A stretch of 5,674 nucleotides of DNA from JAAYJK01 sp964531295 (GTDB taxonomy: Bacteria; Bacillota; Syntrophomonadia; Syntrophomonadales; Syntrophomonadaceae). Shown here one piece after another: positions 1 through 5,282 of the stretch. A program made the translations under genes and the position numbers. Below the pieces are notes generated by a model. It was not told where the DNA came from. It saw only the letters and a program-made list of their open reading frames with translations, and did no database searches. The DNA lies in the NCBI GenBank assembly GCA_964531295.1, contig CAZHHJ010000146.1, forward strand, positions 1-5,674, written 5' to 3'. Position 1 is the stretch's first letter. Every line of letters begins with the position of its first letter.

Positions 1-50
1 CCCTTTAGCCCGAATCCGTCAGCTAACCTCGCAGGCTAAGAGGGGGGAGA
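1..50 (+). promoter_or_regulatory. c-di-AMP riboswitch (ydaO/yuaA class), 3' part only
   Basis: The stretch carries the conserved 3' core of the ydaO/yuaA aptamer: CCCGAATCCGTCAGCTAACC at about 9-28, then TCGCAGGC and a purine-rich P1 strand GGGGGGAG ending near 49. This matches my recollection of known members, where CCGACAGCUAAC is followed by GGAGGC and a final GGAGGAG-like strand. The 5' half, including the start of P1 and most of both ligand pockets, lies outside the window, so folding cannot be verified here. Known members bind two c-di-AMP molecules and usually switch expression off at high c-di-AMP; their targets include potassium and osmolyte transport genes. It sits about 190 bases upstream of opuAA in the same direction, which fits that role. 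Recognised from memory of the family, without a covariance-model search. Confidence 0.85.
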
Positions 51-223
51 AATGGGAGTTATGTTTTATTCTTCTGTGTAGCTTCACTGAAACAATCCCT
101 GCCGCGTTCAAATCCCCTATTTAGTTTTAAGTGCCTCAAATATTAACTAATTTACCATATGCCAGCAGTTAACTGCCCGTTCTTAAGTATAGGCAAGTTT
201 AAAGCAACACATACTAAGCAGCA
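51..223 (+). promoter_or_regulatory. Gene-free leader between riboswitch and opuAA
   Basis: This should hold the expression platform of the riboswitch. No convincing intrinsic terminator (GC-rich hairpin plus U run) is visible. AGGGG at 41-45 could pair with CCCCT at 114-118, and GGGA at 54-57 with TCCC at 96-99, giving a nested long-range fold that would compete with the P1 strand and is followed by the T-rich ATTTAGTTTTAAG. This is only a possibility. A perfect 12-bp palindrome GCAGTTAACTGC lies at 165-176, of unknown meaning. The ATG at 159 opens the opuAA frame but lacks a ribosome binding site. Confidence 0.4.
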
Positions 224-228
224 AAGGA
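224..228 (+). promoter_or_regulatory. Ribosome binding site deciding the opuAA start
   Basis: AAGGA lies 8 bases before the ATG at 237. The alternative in-frame ATG at 159 has no such site, and the 26 residues it would add do not resemble the OpuAA family N-terminus. Confidence 0.75.
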
Positions 229-236
229 ATGATGCC

Positions 237-1430
237 ATGATAGAAGTGAAAAATTTAACCAAGATTTATGGTAATAATGTTGACAAAGCCCTGGAAATGG
301 TGAGAAAGGGCTTGAGTAACGAGGAAATAAAAAATAAAACCAGGCAAGTAGTAGGGGTCAGGGATACCAATTTCACTGTGGAGGAAGGTGAAACTTTTGT
401 CATCATGGGCCTTTCCGGCAGTGGCAAATCTACTTTATTGCGCTGTATTAATCGTTTAATTAAGGCCAGTGCCGGCCAGATATTCATTGATGGCAGGGAC
501 GTATTAACCATGCCTGCTAAAGAGTTGGAGGAACTGCGCAAACGAAAAATGGCTATGGTTTTTCAGAGCTTTGCACTTCTTCCCCACCGGACTATACTTG
601 ACAATGTTGCCTATGGATTGGAGATACAGGGCCTGGATAGGGAGAAACGCCTGGCTAAAGCTGCCCAAGTAATAGAAATGGTCGGTCTAAAAGGATGGGA
701 GGAGTCTTATCCTGATAACCTTAGCGGTGGTATGCAGCAGCGGGTAGGTATAGCAAGGGCCTTGGCGATAGATCCTGATATTTTATTGATGGATGAGCCA
801 TTTAGTGCCTTAGATCCGTTGATCCGTCAGGATATGCAGGATGAGCTCCTAGGGATACAGGAAAAGCTGCAGAAAACTATTATTTTTATTACCCACGATC
901 TGGACGAGGCTCTTAAGATAGGGGATCGTATTGCTTTGATGAAAGACGGGGAGATAGTGCAGATCGGCTCACCGGAAGATATTCTCCTATCACCTGCCAG
1001 TGAATATGTGGCGCGTTTTGTGGAAAACGTCAACCGTTCACTGGCCTTGACGGCTTCCTCGGTAATGGTAAGACCCCGTTTTGTGGTTCATCCCAAAGAC
1101 GGACCCAGGACGGCTCTGAATTTTATGGAAAAACATGGGCTCTCAACCCTCTTCGTCCTGGATCGCCTGGGTAAGCTTAAAGGATATATCAGAGCCGAAG
1201 ATGCTTCTGAAATTGCCTCACAGGGCATCAAAGATTTGGAAGGCATCATCCAGACTGATATGCCCACTTCCGGACCTGATAGTCCACTGGCAGGTCTGTT
1301 GGAAGTCATGGCTTATACTAAAGTTCCTATCGCGGTTGTGGATGAAAACCAGAAACTTCAGGGAACGCTGGTAAGGGGATCTGTTATTGCGGGGTTGGCT
1401 GGCGGAAGGGGGGAAATGAATAATGGATAG
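237..1430 (+). CDS. opuAA: Glycine betaine/proline ABC transporter ATP-binding protein
   Basis: Cytoplasmic ATPase of an osmoprotectant importer (OpuAA/ProV family), powering betaine uptake through the OpuAB permease. Of 397 residues, 1-270 form the ABC domain: Walker A GLSGSGKST (58-66), Q-loop Q110, signature LSGGMQQ (162-168), Walker B ILLMDEP (182-188) with catalytic E187, and switch H220. The family-specific insertion before Walker A (about 14-42) is present. Residues 277-328 and 337-389 form a CBS pair, the module that senses ionic strength and, in Lactococcus OpuA and Listeria OpuCA, binds c-di-AMP. Length and motif order match Bacillus OpuAA closely, and no key residue is missing. The start at 237 is chosen for its AAGGA site and family alignment. 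The gene overlaps opuAB by 8 bases, implying translational coupling. The upstream c-di-AMP riboswitch fragment suggests RNA-level control as well. Confidence 0.95.
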   Translation: MIEVKNLTKIYGNNVDKALEMVRKGLSNEEIKNKTRQVVGVRDTNFTVEEGETFVIMGLSGSGKSTLLRCINRLIKASAGQIFIDGRDVLTMPAKELEELRKRKMAMVFQSFALLPHRTILDNVAYGLEIQGLDREKRLAKAAQVIEMVGLKGWEESYPDNLSGGMQQRVGIARALAIDPDILLMDEPFSALDPLIRQDMQDELLGIQEKLQKTIIFITHDLDEALKIGDRIALMKDGEIVQIGSPEDILLSPASEYVARFVENVNRSLALTASSVMVRPRFVVHPKDGPRTALNFMEKHGLSTLFVLDRLGKLKGYIRAEDASEIASQGIKDLEGIIQTDMPTSGPDSPLAGLLEVMAYTKVPIAVVDENQKLQGTLVRGSVIAGLAGGRGEMNNG

Positions 1431-2253
1431 CATACCAAGGATTCCGCTGGGCGAATGGACTGATAATTTGATTGTCTATTTACAGATCCAGTTTGGTTCG
1501 AGCACTCAAGCATTTTCTGATGGACTGGAAAGCTTTATAAAAGGATTGCAGGGATTTTTAAATGCCCTGCCTCCAGAGTTAATTATTATCGTTGTGGCAA
1601 TTTTGGCTTGGTGGCTGGTAGGGAAGAAAATTGCTATATTCGCGCTGCTGGGTTTGTTTTTTATCTATAATCTGGGTTTGTGGTCGGTAACCATGGACAC
1701 GATTGCCATGGTCCTATCAGCGGTATCATTATGCATGATTATCGGAATACCTCTGGGAATACTGGGGGCCAAAAACAACACTGCTCACAAAATTATCATG
1801 CCAGTACTCGATTTTATGCAGACCTTGCCTGCTTTTGTATACTTATTACCTGCTATCCCCTTCTTTGGATTGGGTGTCGTACCCGGAGTACTTACAACTA
1901 TCGTGTTTGCTATGCCGCCAGTTATAAGGCTAACTGCCTTGGGACTCAAGCAGGTGCCCGAGGAACTTATTGAATTAGGAAAATCTTTTGGCTCGACATT
2001 TTTTCAGATGTTGTTGAAAATCGAACTGCCCCTGGCCCGCTCCACCATGCTAGCTGGTATCAACCAGTGTATAATGCTATCTCTTTCAATGGTGGTAATC
2101 GCATCAATGATCGGGGCTAAAGGTTTAGGGGGTGTGGTATGGAGAGCGATTCAAAATCTAAAAATGGGGATGGGTTTTGAGGCCGGGGTGGCCATAGTGA
2201 TTATCGCCATTATCCTGGATAGAATAACCCAAAGCCTGGGTAAATCAAAATAA
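1423..2253 (+). CDS. opuAB: Glycine betaine/proline ABC transporter permease
   Basis: Integral membrane subunit of the OpuA importer (ProW/OpuAB, binding-protein-dependent permease family), forming the translocation channel in the cytoplasmic membrane. The 276 residues start with MDSIPRIPLGEW, closely like Bacillus OpuAB. Hydrophobic segments lie at about 52-66, 70-86, 92-115, 132-168 (probably two), 214-231 and 252-266. The cytoplasmic EAA-type coupling loop at about 180-204 (EELIELGKSFGS followed by the ELPLA end) should dock onto OpuAA. The conserved stretch DFMQTLPAFVYLLPAIPFFG (130-149) is typical of the family. The start lies inside the end of opuAA, with a GGAAGGGGGG site about 9 bases upstream. 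It lacks a fused binding domain, consistent with the separate opuAC that follows 19 bases downstream. Length is normal and no defects are seen. Confidence 0.94.
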   Translation: MDSIPRIPLGEWTDNLIVYLQIQFGSSTQAFSDGLESFIKGLQGFLNALPPELIIIVVAILAWWLVGKKIAIFALLGLFFIYNLGLWSVTMDTIAMVLSAVSLCMIIGIPLGILGAKNNTAHKIIMPVLDFMQTLPAFVYLLPAIPFFGLGVVPGVLTTIVFAMPPVIRLTALGLKQVPEELIELGKSFGSTFFQMLLKIELPLARSTMLAGINQCIMLSLSMVVIASMIGAKGLGGVVWRAIQNLKMGMGFEAGVAIVIIAIILDRITQSLGKSK

Positions 2254-2272
2254 TGGAAGGAGTGGATTTGGC

Positions 2273-3196
2273 TTGTGGAAGAATAAGAAGCTGATCCTGA
2301 TGGTAACTTTGTTGATGTTTGCGATGTTCAGTGTTATTGGATGTGGTGGAGAGGATAAAAAGTCTGGAGAACAGGATGAATTAAGCGTAAAGGAAAAATT
2401 TAACGGTAAAATCATCGGAATTGATCCTGGTGCAGGCCTCATGCAAGCTACTGAAAAGGCAATTGAAGAATATGGTTTGGATTATGAATTGGTAGAGGGT
2501 AGTGGAGCAACTATGACCGCTAGCTTGAAGCAGGCTATTGATAATAATGAATGGATAGTAGTAACTGGTTGGGCACCTCACTGGAAATTTGCCCGCTACG
2601 ATCTGAAATTCTTAGAAGATCCCAAGGGTACTTATGGACAAGTGGAGACCATTAATACTATGGTAAGGTTAGGACTTAAAGAAGATATGCCAGAGGTCTA
2701 TGAAGTATGTGACAATTTTGCCTGGAACAGTGAGCAAATTGGATCAGCTATGGGATTGGCAGAAGATCTGGGCGACGATGTCACTGCGGCTCGCCAATGG
2801 GTGCAGGAAAATATCGAGCTGGTCAATAGCTGGCTGCCGGCAGGTTACGATGCAGCAGTTACAGTTAGCAGTCCTACCAAAGAAACCGTAACTTTGCTCT
2901 ATGTTGAGTGGGCTTGTGCCAGGGCTGAAACCTATGTAATGGCTGATATACTAGAAAATATAATGGGTTATAAGGTTGAAGCGCTATCGGTTACTGCCGC
3001 TGCTATGTTTGAAGGCCTGGCCAATAAACAAGGGGAGGCTACATTTACTGCCTGGCTTCCGATCACCCATGCTGATTATATGGCGAAGGTGGGGGAAAGT
3101 GTAGAGGACCTGGGACCCAACTATGAAGATGCTAGAATCGGTTTGGTGGTGCCTGCTTATGTGGATATTAACTCCATAGAAGAATTGACAAACTAA
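2273..3196 (+). CDS. opuAC: Glycine betaine-binding lipoprotein of OpuA transporter
   Basis: Extracellular substrate-binding lipoprotein (OpuAC/ProX superfamily), 307 residues, delivering betaine-type solutes to OpuAB. A basic start (MWKNKK) and hydrophobic segment lead to lipobox VIGC with lipidated C24. The mature domain begins GKIIGIDPGAGLMQA (45-59). The three tryptophans forming the aromatic cage in Bacillus OpuAC appear conserved: W100 in TGWAPHW, W213 in YVEW, and W261 in AWLP. H266 matches the ligand-contacting histidine five residues after the last tryptophan. Backbone ligand contacts would fall at G55-L56. This cage argues for quaternary-ammonium ligands such as glycine betaine or proline betaine; exact specificity is inferred. 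Translation starts at TTG (2273), since AAGGAG at 2257-2262 is 10 bases upstream and no ATG fits. It is the last gene of the operon, followed by a strong terminator. Confidence 0.93.
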   Translation: MWKNKKLILMVTLLMFAMFSVIGCGGEDKKSGEQDELSVKEKFNGKIIGIDPGAGLMQATEKAIEEYGLDYELVEGSGATMTASLKQAIDNNEWIVVTGWAPHWKFARYDLKFLEDPKGTYGQVETINTMVRLGLKEDMPEVYEVCDNFAWNSEQIGSAMGLAEDLGDDVTAARQWVQENIELVNSWLPAGYDAAVTVSSPTKETVTLLYVEWACARAETYVMADILENIMGYKVEALSVTAAAMFEGLANKQGEATFTAWLPITHADYMAKVGESVEDLGPNYEDARIGLVVPAYVDINSIEELTN

Positions 3197-3216
3197 CTGC
3201 CCACTTTAGCAACAGC

Positions 3217-3258
3217 ACAAGGGGGTTCACCTCTTCATAGGTGAACCCCCTTGTTTTT
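3217..3258 (+). terminator. Intrinsic terminator of the opuA operon
   Basis: A perfect 16-bp stem (3217-3232 paired with 3239-3254), with a GGGGG/CCCCC core and a 6-base loop, is followed by TTTTT (3254-3258). It lies 20 bases after the opuAC stop. Read from the other strand, the hairpin is followed by GCTGTTGCTAA rather than a U run, so it is primarily a + strand terminator, though it also sits where convergent trpS transcripts would arrive. Confidence 0.95.
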
Positions 3259-3303
3259 ACAAAATCGTCTATAGTCTGTGTGCCTCTATGCTCTTAAGCA
3301 GGG

Positions 3304-4317
3304 TTAAATGGGGGCATCGTGATCAAAATAATTAATGTGCATGGCTCTGCGCACTTCCACCATAGTTTCTTTGGCTACCGCGTGAGCTTTCCTGGTTCCC
3401 TCGATCAGAATGTCTTTAACCAGCCCGGGATTGCTTTCATATTGCCTGCGTCTCTCCCTCATAGGTTCCAGTAGTTCATTGAGCCTGGCCGCCAGTTTGT
3501 TTTTACAGGCTACACAACCGATGCTTCCGTTGCGGCAGTCTGATTCAATCTCTTTAACTTCTTTCGCGTTAAACACAGTATGATATTCAAAAACGCTGCA
3601 GATTTCTGGGTGGCCGGGATCGGTTTTTCTTATCCGGGCCGGATCGGTTATGGCAGTTCTTATCTTAGTATTGACCTCTTCCGGGCAATCTGACAGGAAT
3701 ATGGCGTTGTTCAGGCTTTTGCTCATTTTTGCCTTACCATCCAATCCAACCAGGCGGGGTACATCTCCCACCAGTATTTCAGGTTCAACCAGAACTGCCT
3801 GGTATAGATCATTAAAACGTCTGACAATTTTCCTGGTCAGTTCGATATGCGGTACCTGATCTTCGCCTACCGGGACCAGATGGGCTTTAAAAATACTGAT
3901 GTCAGCAGCCTGGCTCACCGGGTAGCCCAGGAAGCCATAGGTCATATCTTTAAACCCATGTTGGGCGGCTTCACTTTTAACGGTAGGATTATGCCGCAGG
4001 ACATTGACTGAAGTAAACATGGAATAGTACATGGTCAGTTCATGTATTTCTGGAATCATACTCTGAATAAAAATGGTTGACAGTTCCGGGTTAAGTCCAG
4101 CGGCGAGATAATCCAGGGTTATCTGATATATATCCCGGGTGAGGTTTTCTCCCTTTTCCCAATGGGTAGTTAGGGCCTGAACATCAGCAATGATTATGAA
4201 GCTATCGTATTCATCCTGCAATTTTACCCGGTTGGCCAGGCTACCCACGTAGTGTCCTAGATGAAGATTGCCGGTTGGTCTGTCTCCGGTTAGAATCCTC
4301 TTTTTAACTTCCTGCAT
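3304..4317 (-). CDS. trpS: Tryptophanyl-tRNA synthetase with putative [4Fe-4S] site
   Basis: Class Ic synthetase charging tRNA-Trp with tryptophan in the cytoplasm; 337 residues, the normal bacterial length. The Rossmann domain shows the HIGH-type motif PTGNLHLGH (14-22), VGEDQ (150-154) and KMSKS (197-201). D139 in QAAD corresponds to the residue that recognises the indole nitrogen in Bacillus TrpRS. The C-terminal anticodon-binding region has four cysteines, C240, C261, C268 and C271, spaced C-x20-C-x6-C-x2-C. This is almost the C-x22-C-x6-C-x2-C pattern that holds a [4Fe-4S] cluster in Thermotoga maritima TrpRS, so a cluster is likely here by inference. The ATG at 4317 has AGGAGG 10 bases upstream (4333-4328). 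The gene is monocistronic in this window, convergent to opuAC, and preceded by a tryptophan T-box leader. No clear terminator of its own is visible. Confidence 0.96.
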   Translation of the reverse strand: MQEVKKRILTGDRPTGNLHLGHYVGSLANRVKLQDEYDSFIIIADVQALTTHWEKGENLTRDIYQITLDYLAAGLNPELSTIFIQSMIPEIHELTMYYSMFTSVNVLRHNPTVKSEAAQHGFKDMTYGFLGYPVSQAADISIFKAHLVPVGEDQVPHIELTRKIVRRFNDLYQAVLVEPEILVGDVPRLVGLDGKAKMSKSLNNAIFLSDCPEEVNTKIRTAITDPARIRKTDPGHPEICSVFEYHTVFNAKEVKEIESDCRNGSIGCVACKNKLAARLNELLEPMRERRRQYESNPGLVKDILIEGTRKAHAVAKETMVEVRRAMHINYFDHDAPI

Positions 4318-4327
4318 ATGATATCGT

Positions 4328-4333
4328 CCTCCT
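4328..4333 (-). promoter_or_regulatory. trpS ribosome binding site
   Basis: AGGAGG on the - strand lies 10 bases before the trpS ATG and downstream of the T-box terminator, so it is transcribed only on read-through. Confidence 0.85.
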
Positions 4334-4360
4334 GCTCATGGTTTTAAAAGTATGCATATG

Positions 4361-4392
4361 AAAAGCCTCCTATCCACCAAGGGACGGAGGCT
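4361..4392 (-). terminator. T-box regulated terminator before trpS
   Basis: On the - strand AGCCTCC (4392-4386) pairs with GGAGGCT (4370-4364), with an additional TCC/GGA pairing inside, and TTTT follows (4364-4361). The 5' arm and loop overlap the antiterminator partner CCCT, so the two folds are mutually exclusive, as expected for a T-box. The U run is short. Confidence 0.85.
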
Positions 4393-4585
4393 ATCAGCTA
4401 TCCGCGGTACCACCCTAATTGACAAATATGTCCGCCTCAATCCTGTTAACGGGGGAAACTGGCCCAAACTGATCTGCCCATGCATTTCAGGCGGCAACTC
4501 AGAAGCCCATTCAATGGAATCATAGTACCGGTTCACAGCTCTTCCAGTTCTCTGTGACTATAATGTCTCCATCTACTGTCCTTCT
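4361..4585 (-). ncRNA. Tryptophan T-box leader of trpS
   Basis: The leader RNA reads tRNA-Trp charging. The invariant T-box AGGGTGGTACCGCGGA is at 4416-4401, where its UGGU bulge would pair with the uncharged tRNA acceptor end. Stem I is readable: base AGAAG (4585-4581) pairs with CTTCT (4505-4501), and GATGGA pairs with TCCATT above the specifier loop. The loop-E elements AGTA on the 5' side and GAA on the 3' side are present, followed directly by specifier TGG (4509-4507), the Trp codon. The distal arm has AGAGA and the loop GCTGTGAA between ACTGG and CCGGT. A further long-range helix, CCGCCT with AGGCGG, follows Stem I. AGGG of the T-box can pair with CCCT (4383-4380) to form the antiterminator, which competes with the terminator at 4392-4361. 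Confidence 0.96.
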
Positions 4586-4626
4586 TAATGGTATTTAAGT
4601 ATTTAATGTTATTAAAATACCATTAA
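4585..4626. repeat. 12-bp perfect inverted repeat at the trpS promoter
   Basis: TTAATGGTATTT (4585-4596) and AAATACCATTAA (4615-4626) are exact inverted copies separated by 18 bases. A second smaller palindrome, TTTAAT-GTT-ATTAAA (4602-4616), is nested in the middle. The repeat spans the presumed trpS promoter and start. It is not followed by a U run, so an operator is more likely than a terminator. The binding protein is unknown. Confidence 0.6.
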
Positions 4627-4630
4627 GCAA
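4601..4630 (-). promoter_or_regulatory. Possible trpS promoter (weak match)
   Basis: On the - strand TTGCTT (4630-4625) and TTAAAT (4606-4601) are 18 bases apart, placing a start near 4594, just before Stem I of the T-box. Each box matches the sigma-A consensus in only four of six positions, and the AT-rich context offers other choices, including TATTTT at 4619-4614. The location is right; the exact boxes are uncertain. Confidence 0.35.
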
Positions 4631-4678
4631 GGCTTTATGCAAGTCCAAAGTCCAAATTACCCGTAGCAGTTGCTTATA

Positions 4679-4707
4679 TTGCAAATAGTATGATTATATA
4701 ATATTAT
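4679..4707 (+). promoter_or_regulatory. Sigma-A promoter of the marR-family gene
   Basis: TTGCAA (4679-4684) and TATTAT (4702-4707) are separated by 17 bases in an AT-rich setting, predicting a start near 4714 and a leader of about 70 bases. A direct repeat TATGATTA (4689-4696 and 4705-4712, 16 bases apart) lies in the spacer and over the -10 box. Confidence 0.7.
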
Positions 4708-4715
4708 GATTACAG

Positions 4716-4735
4716 ACTATTTGTGATTAAATAGT
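4716..4735. promoter_or_regulatory. Palindromic operator, probably for the MarR protein
   Basis: ACTATTT (4716-4722) and AAATAGT (4729-4735) form a perfect 7-bp inverted repeat with a 6-base spacer, 20 bp in all, which is a typical size for MarR-family sites. It lies at the predicted transcription start, where binding would block transcription. A third half-site, CAAATAGT (4682-4689), overlaps the -35 box and is inverted relative to 4716-4723 over 8 bp. Autoregulation is inferred from position and family habit. Confidence 0.6.
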
Positions 4736-4770
4736 ACTTTTTGCGCGTATTTTTTTTGTATTTTCAGATA

Positions 4771-4776
4771 AAGGAG
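4771..4776 (+). promoter_or_regulatory. Ribosome binding site deciding the marR-family start
   Basis: AAGGAG lies 9 bases before the ATG at 4786. The frame can be extended to a TTG at 4741, but that codon has no such site and would add a 15-residue N-terminus not expected for the family. Confidence 0.8.
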
Positions 4777-4785
4777 TATTTACAG

Positions 4786-5211
4786 ATGAATAGATTGAAT
4801 GCATACGTTTGTTTTAATATGCGTGCCGCCATGAAGAAAATTGACCGTTTATTTAACAATGAACTTGAGGATATAGGCATTAGCATACCCCAGTCGTTCA
4901 TACTGTTCTGTTTACAGGAAGAAGATGGACTAACTCTTAAGGAAATAGGCCGTCGTACACTTATAGACAGTTCATCTATGACTGTATTGGTAGATAAACT
5001 GGAAAAGGATCAACTGGTGAAAAGACAATTGGATTTACAGGATAGGCGAGCTATAAGGGTATTTATAACTGAAGCGGGCATGGAGATGGCGGCAAAGATT
5101 TTCAGCGTGGTATCAGCTTTGAATACCCTGCTATTTGATTTATTAGGTGAAGGAAATCAAAAAGAATTTATCCATGGATTAAATAATATTGTTAATGGAA
5201 TCGAAGATTAA
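4786..5211 (+). CDS. MarR-family transcriptional regulator
   Basis: DNA-binding regulator of 141 residues, normal for the MarR family, which act as dimers of winged-helix subunits. The N-terminal helix (about 2-28) is for dimerisation. The winged helix runs from about 48 to 96: helix LTLKEIGRRTLI (49-60), recognition helix from DSSSMTVLVDKLEKDQLV (61-78), then wing KRQLDLQDRRAIRVFIT with the conserved D-x-R-R (86-88). C-terminal helices 97-140 complete the dimer interface. C9, in VCF, is 26 residues before P35 of the PQ pair, the same spacing as the peroxide-sensing cysteine of Bacillus OhrR, but the tyrosines that support that cysteine are F23 and I34 here. The gene stands alone, divergent from trpS, with its own promoter and a palindrome at the predicted start. 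Its ligand and target genes cannot be read from the window. Confidence 0.9.
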   Translation: MNRLNAYVCFNMRAAMKKIDRLFNNELEDIGISIPQSFILFCLQEEDGLTLKEIGRRTLIDSSSMTVLVDKLEKDQLVKRQLDLQDRRAIRVFITEAGMEMAAKIFSVVSALNTLLFDLLGEGNQKEFIHGLNNIVNGIED

Positions 5212-5218
5212 TGTGATA

Positions 5219-5278
5219 GGGGCGGTTCTTGCTCTCGTCCCCTTTAGTTGCAAAAAGTAGACGGCAAGGACCGTCCCC
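5219..5278. repeat. REPIN-like inverted repeat between convergent genes
   Basis: GGGGCGGTTCTTGC (5219-5232) pairs with GCAAGGACCGTCCCC (5264-5278) along its length, with one bulged T and one G-U pair. Read outward-in, both halves carry the motif GGGG(A)CGGT(T/C)CTTGC, so this is two head-to-head copies of one short motif. The halves also contain small local hairpins (GGGG with CCCC at 5219-5242; GACGG with CCGTC at 5260-5275). GGGGACGGT-CTT motifs recur between genes in many clostridial genomes as I recall; copy number here cannot be checked. The 60-bp fold could also end transcription of marR. Confidence 0.55.
5252..5275 (-). terminator. Probable terminator of the membrane protein gene
   Basis: On the - strand GACGG (5275-5271), loop TCCTTG and CCGTC (5264-5260) form a 5-bp hairpin preceded by GGG and followed, three bases later, by TTTTT (5256-5252). 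It begins 8 bases after the stop codon of the - strand gene at 5283. The stem is short, so efficiency is uncertain. Confidence 0.5.
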
Positions 5279-5282
5279 GCTG

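Noticed and set aside
159..236. N-terminal extension of opuAA starting at the ATG at 159
   Set aside because: No ribosome binding site, falls in the riboswitch leader, and the added residues do not resemble the family; the ATG at 237 has AAGGA at good spacing.
1680..1973. 97-residue + strand frame inside opuAB
   Set aside because: Shifted-frame shadow of a well-conserved permease; composition is not protein-like.
3217..3254. The opuA hairpin as a bidirectional terminator also serving trpS
   Set aside because: The - strand side lacks a U run after the hairpin, so support is insufficient, although position would allow it.
4336..4536. 66-residue open frame on the - strand upstream of trpS
   Set aside because: It lies entirely within the T-box leader RNA, whose conserved structural elements explain the sequence.
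4642..4655. Tandem AGTCCAA heptamer (two copies)
   Set aside because: Only two short copies with no flanking symmetry; too little to call a functional repeat.
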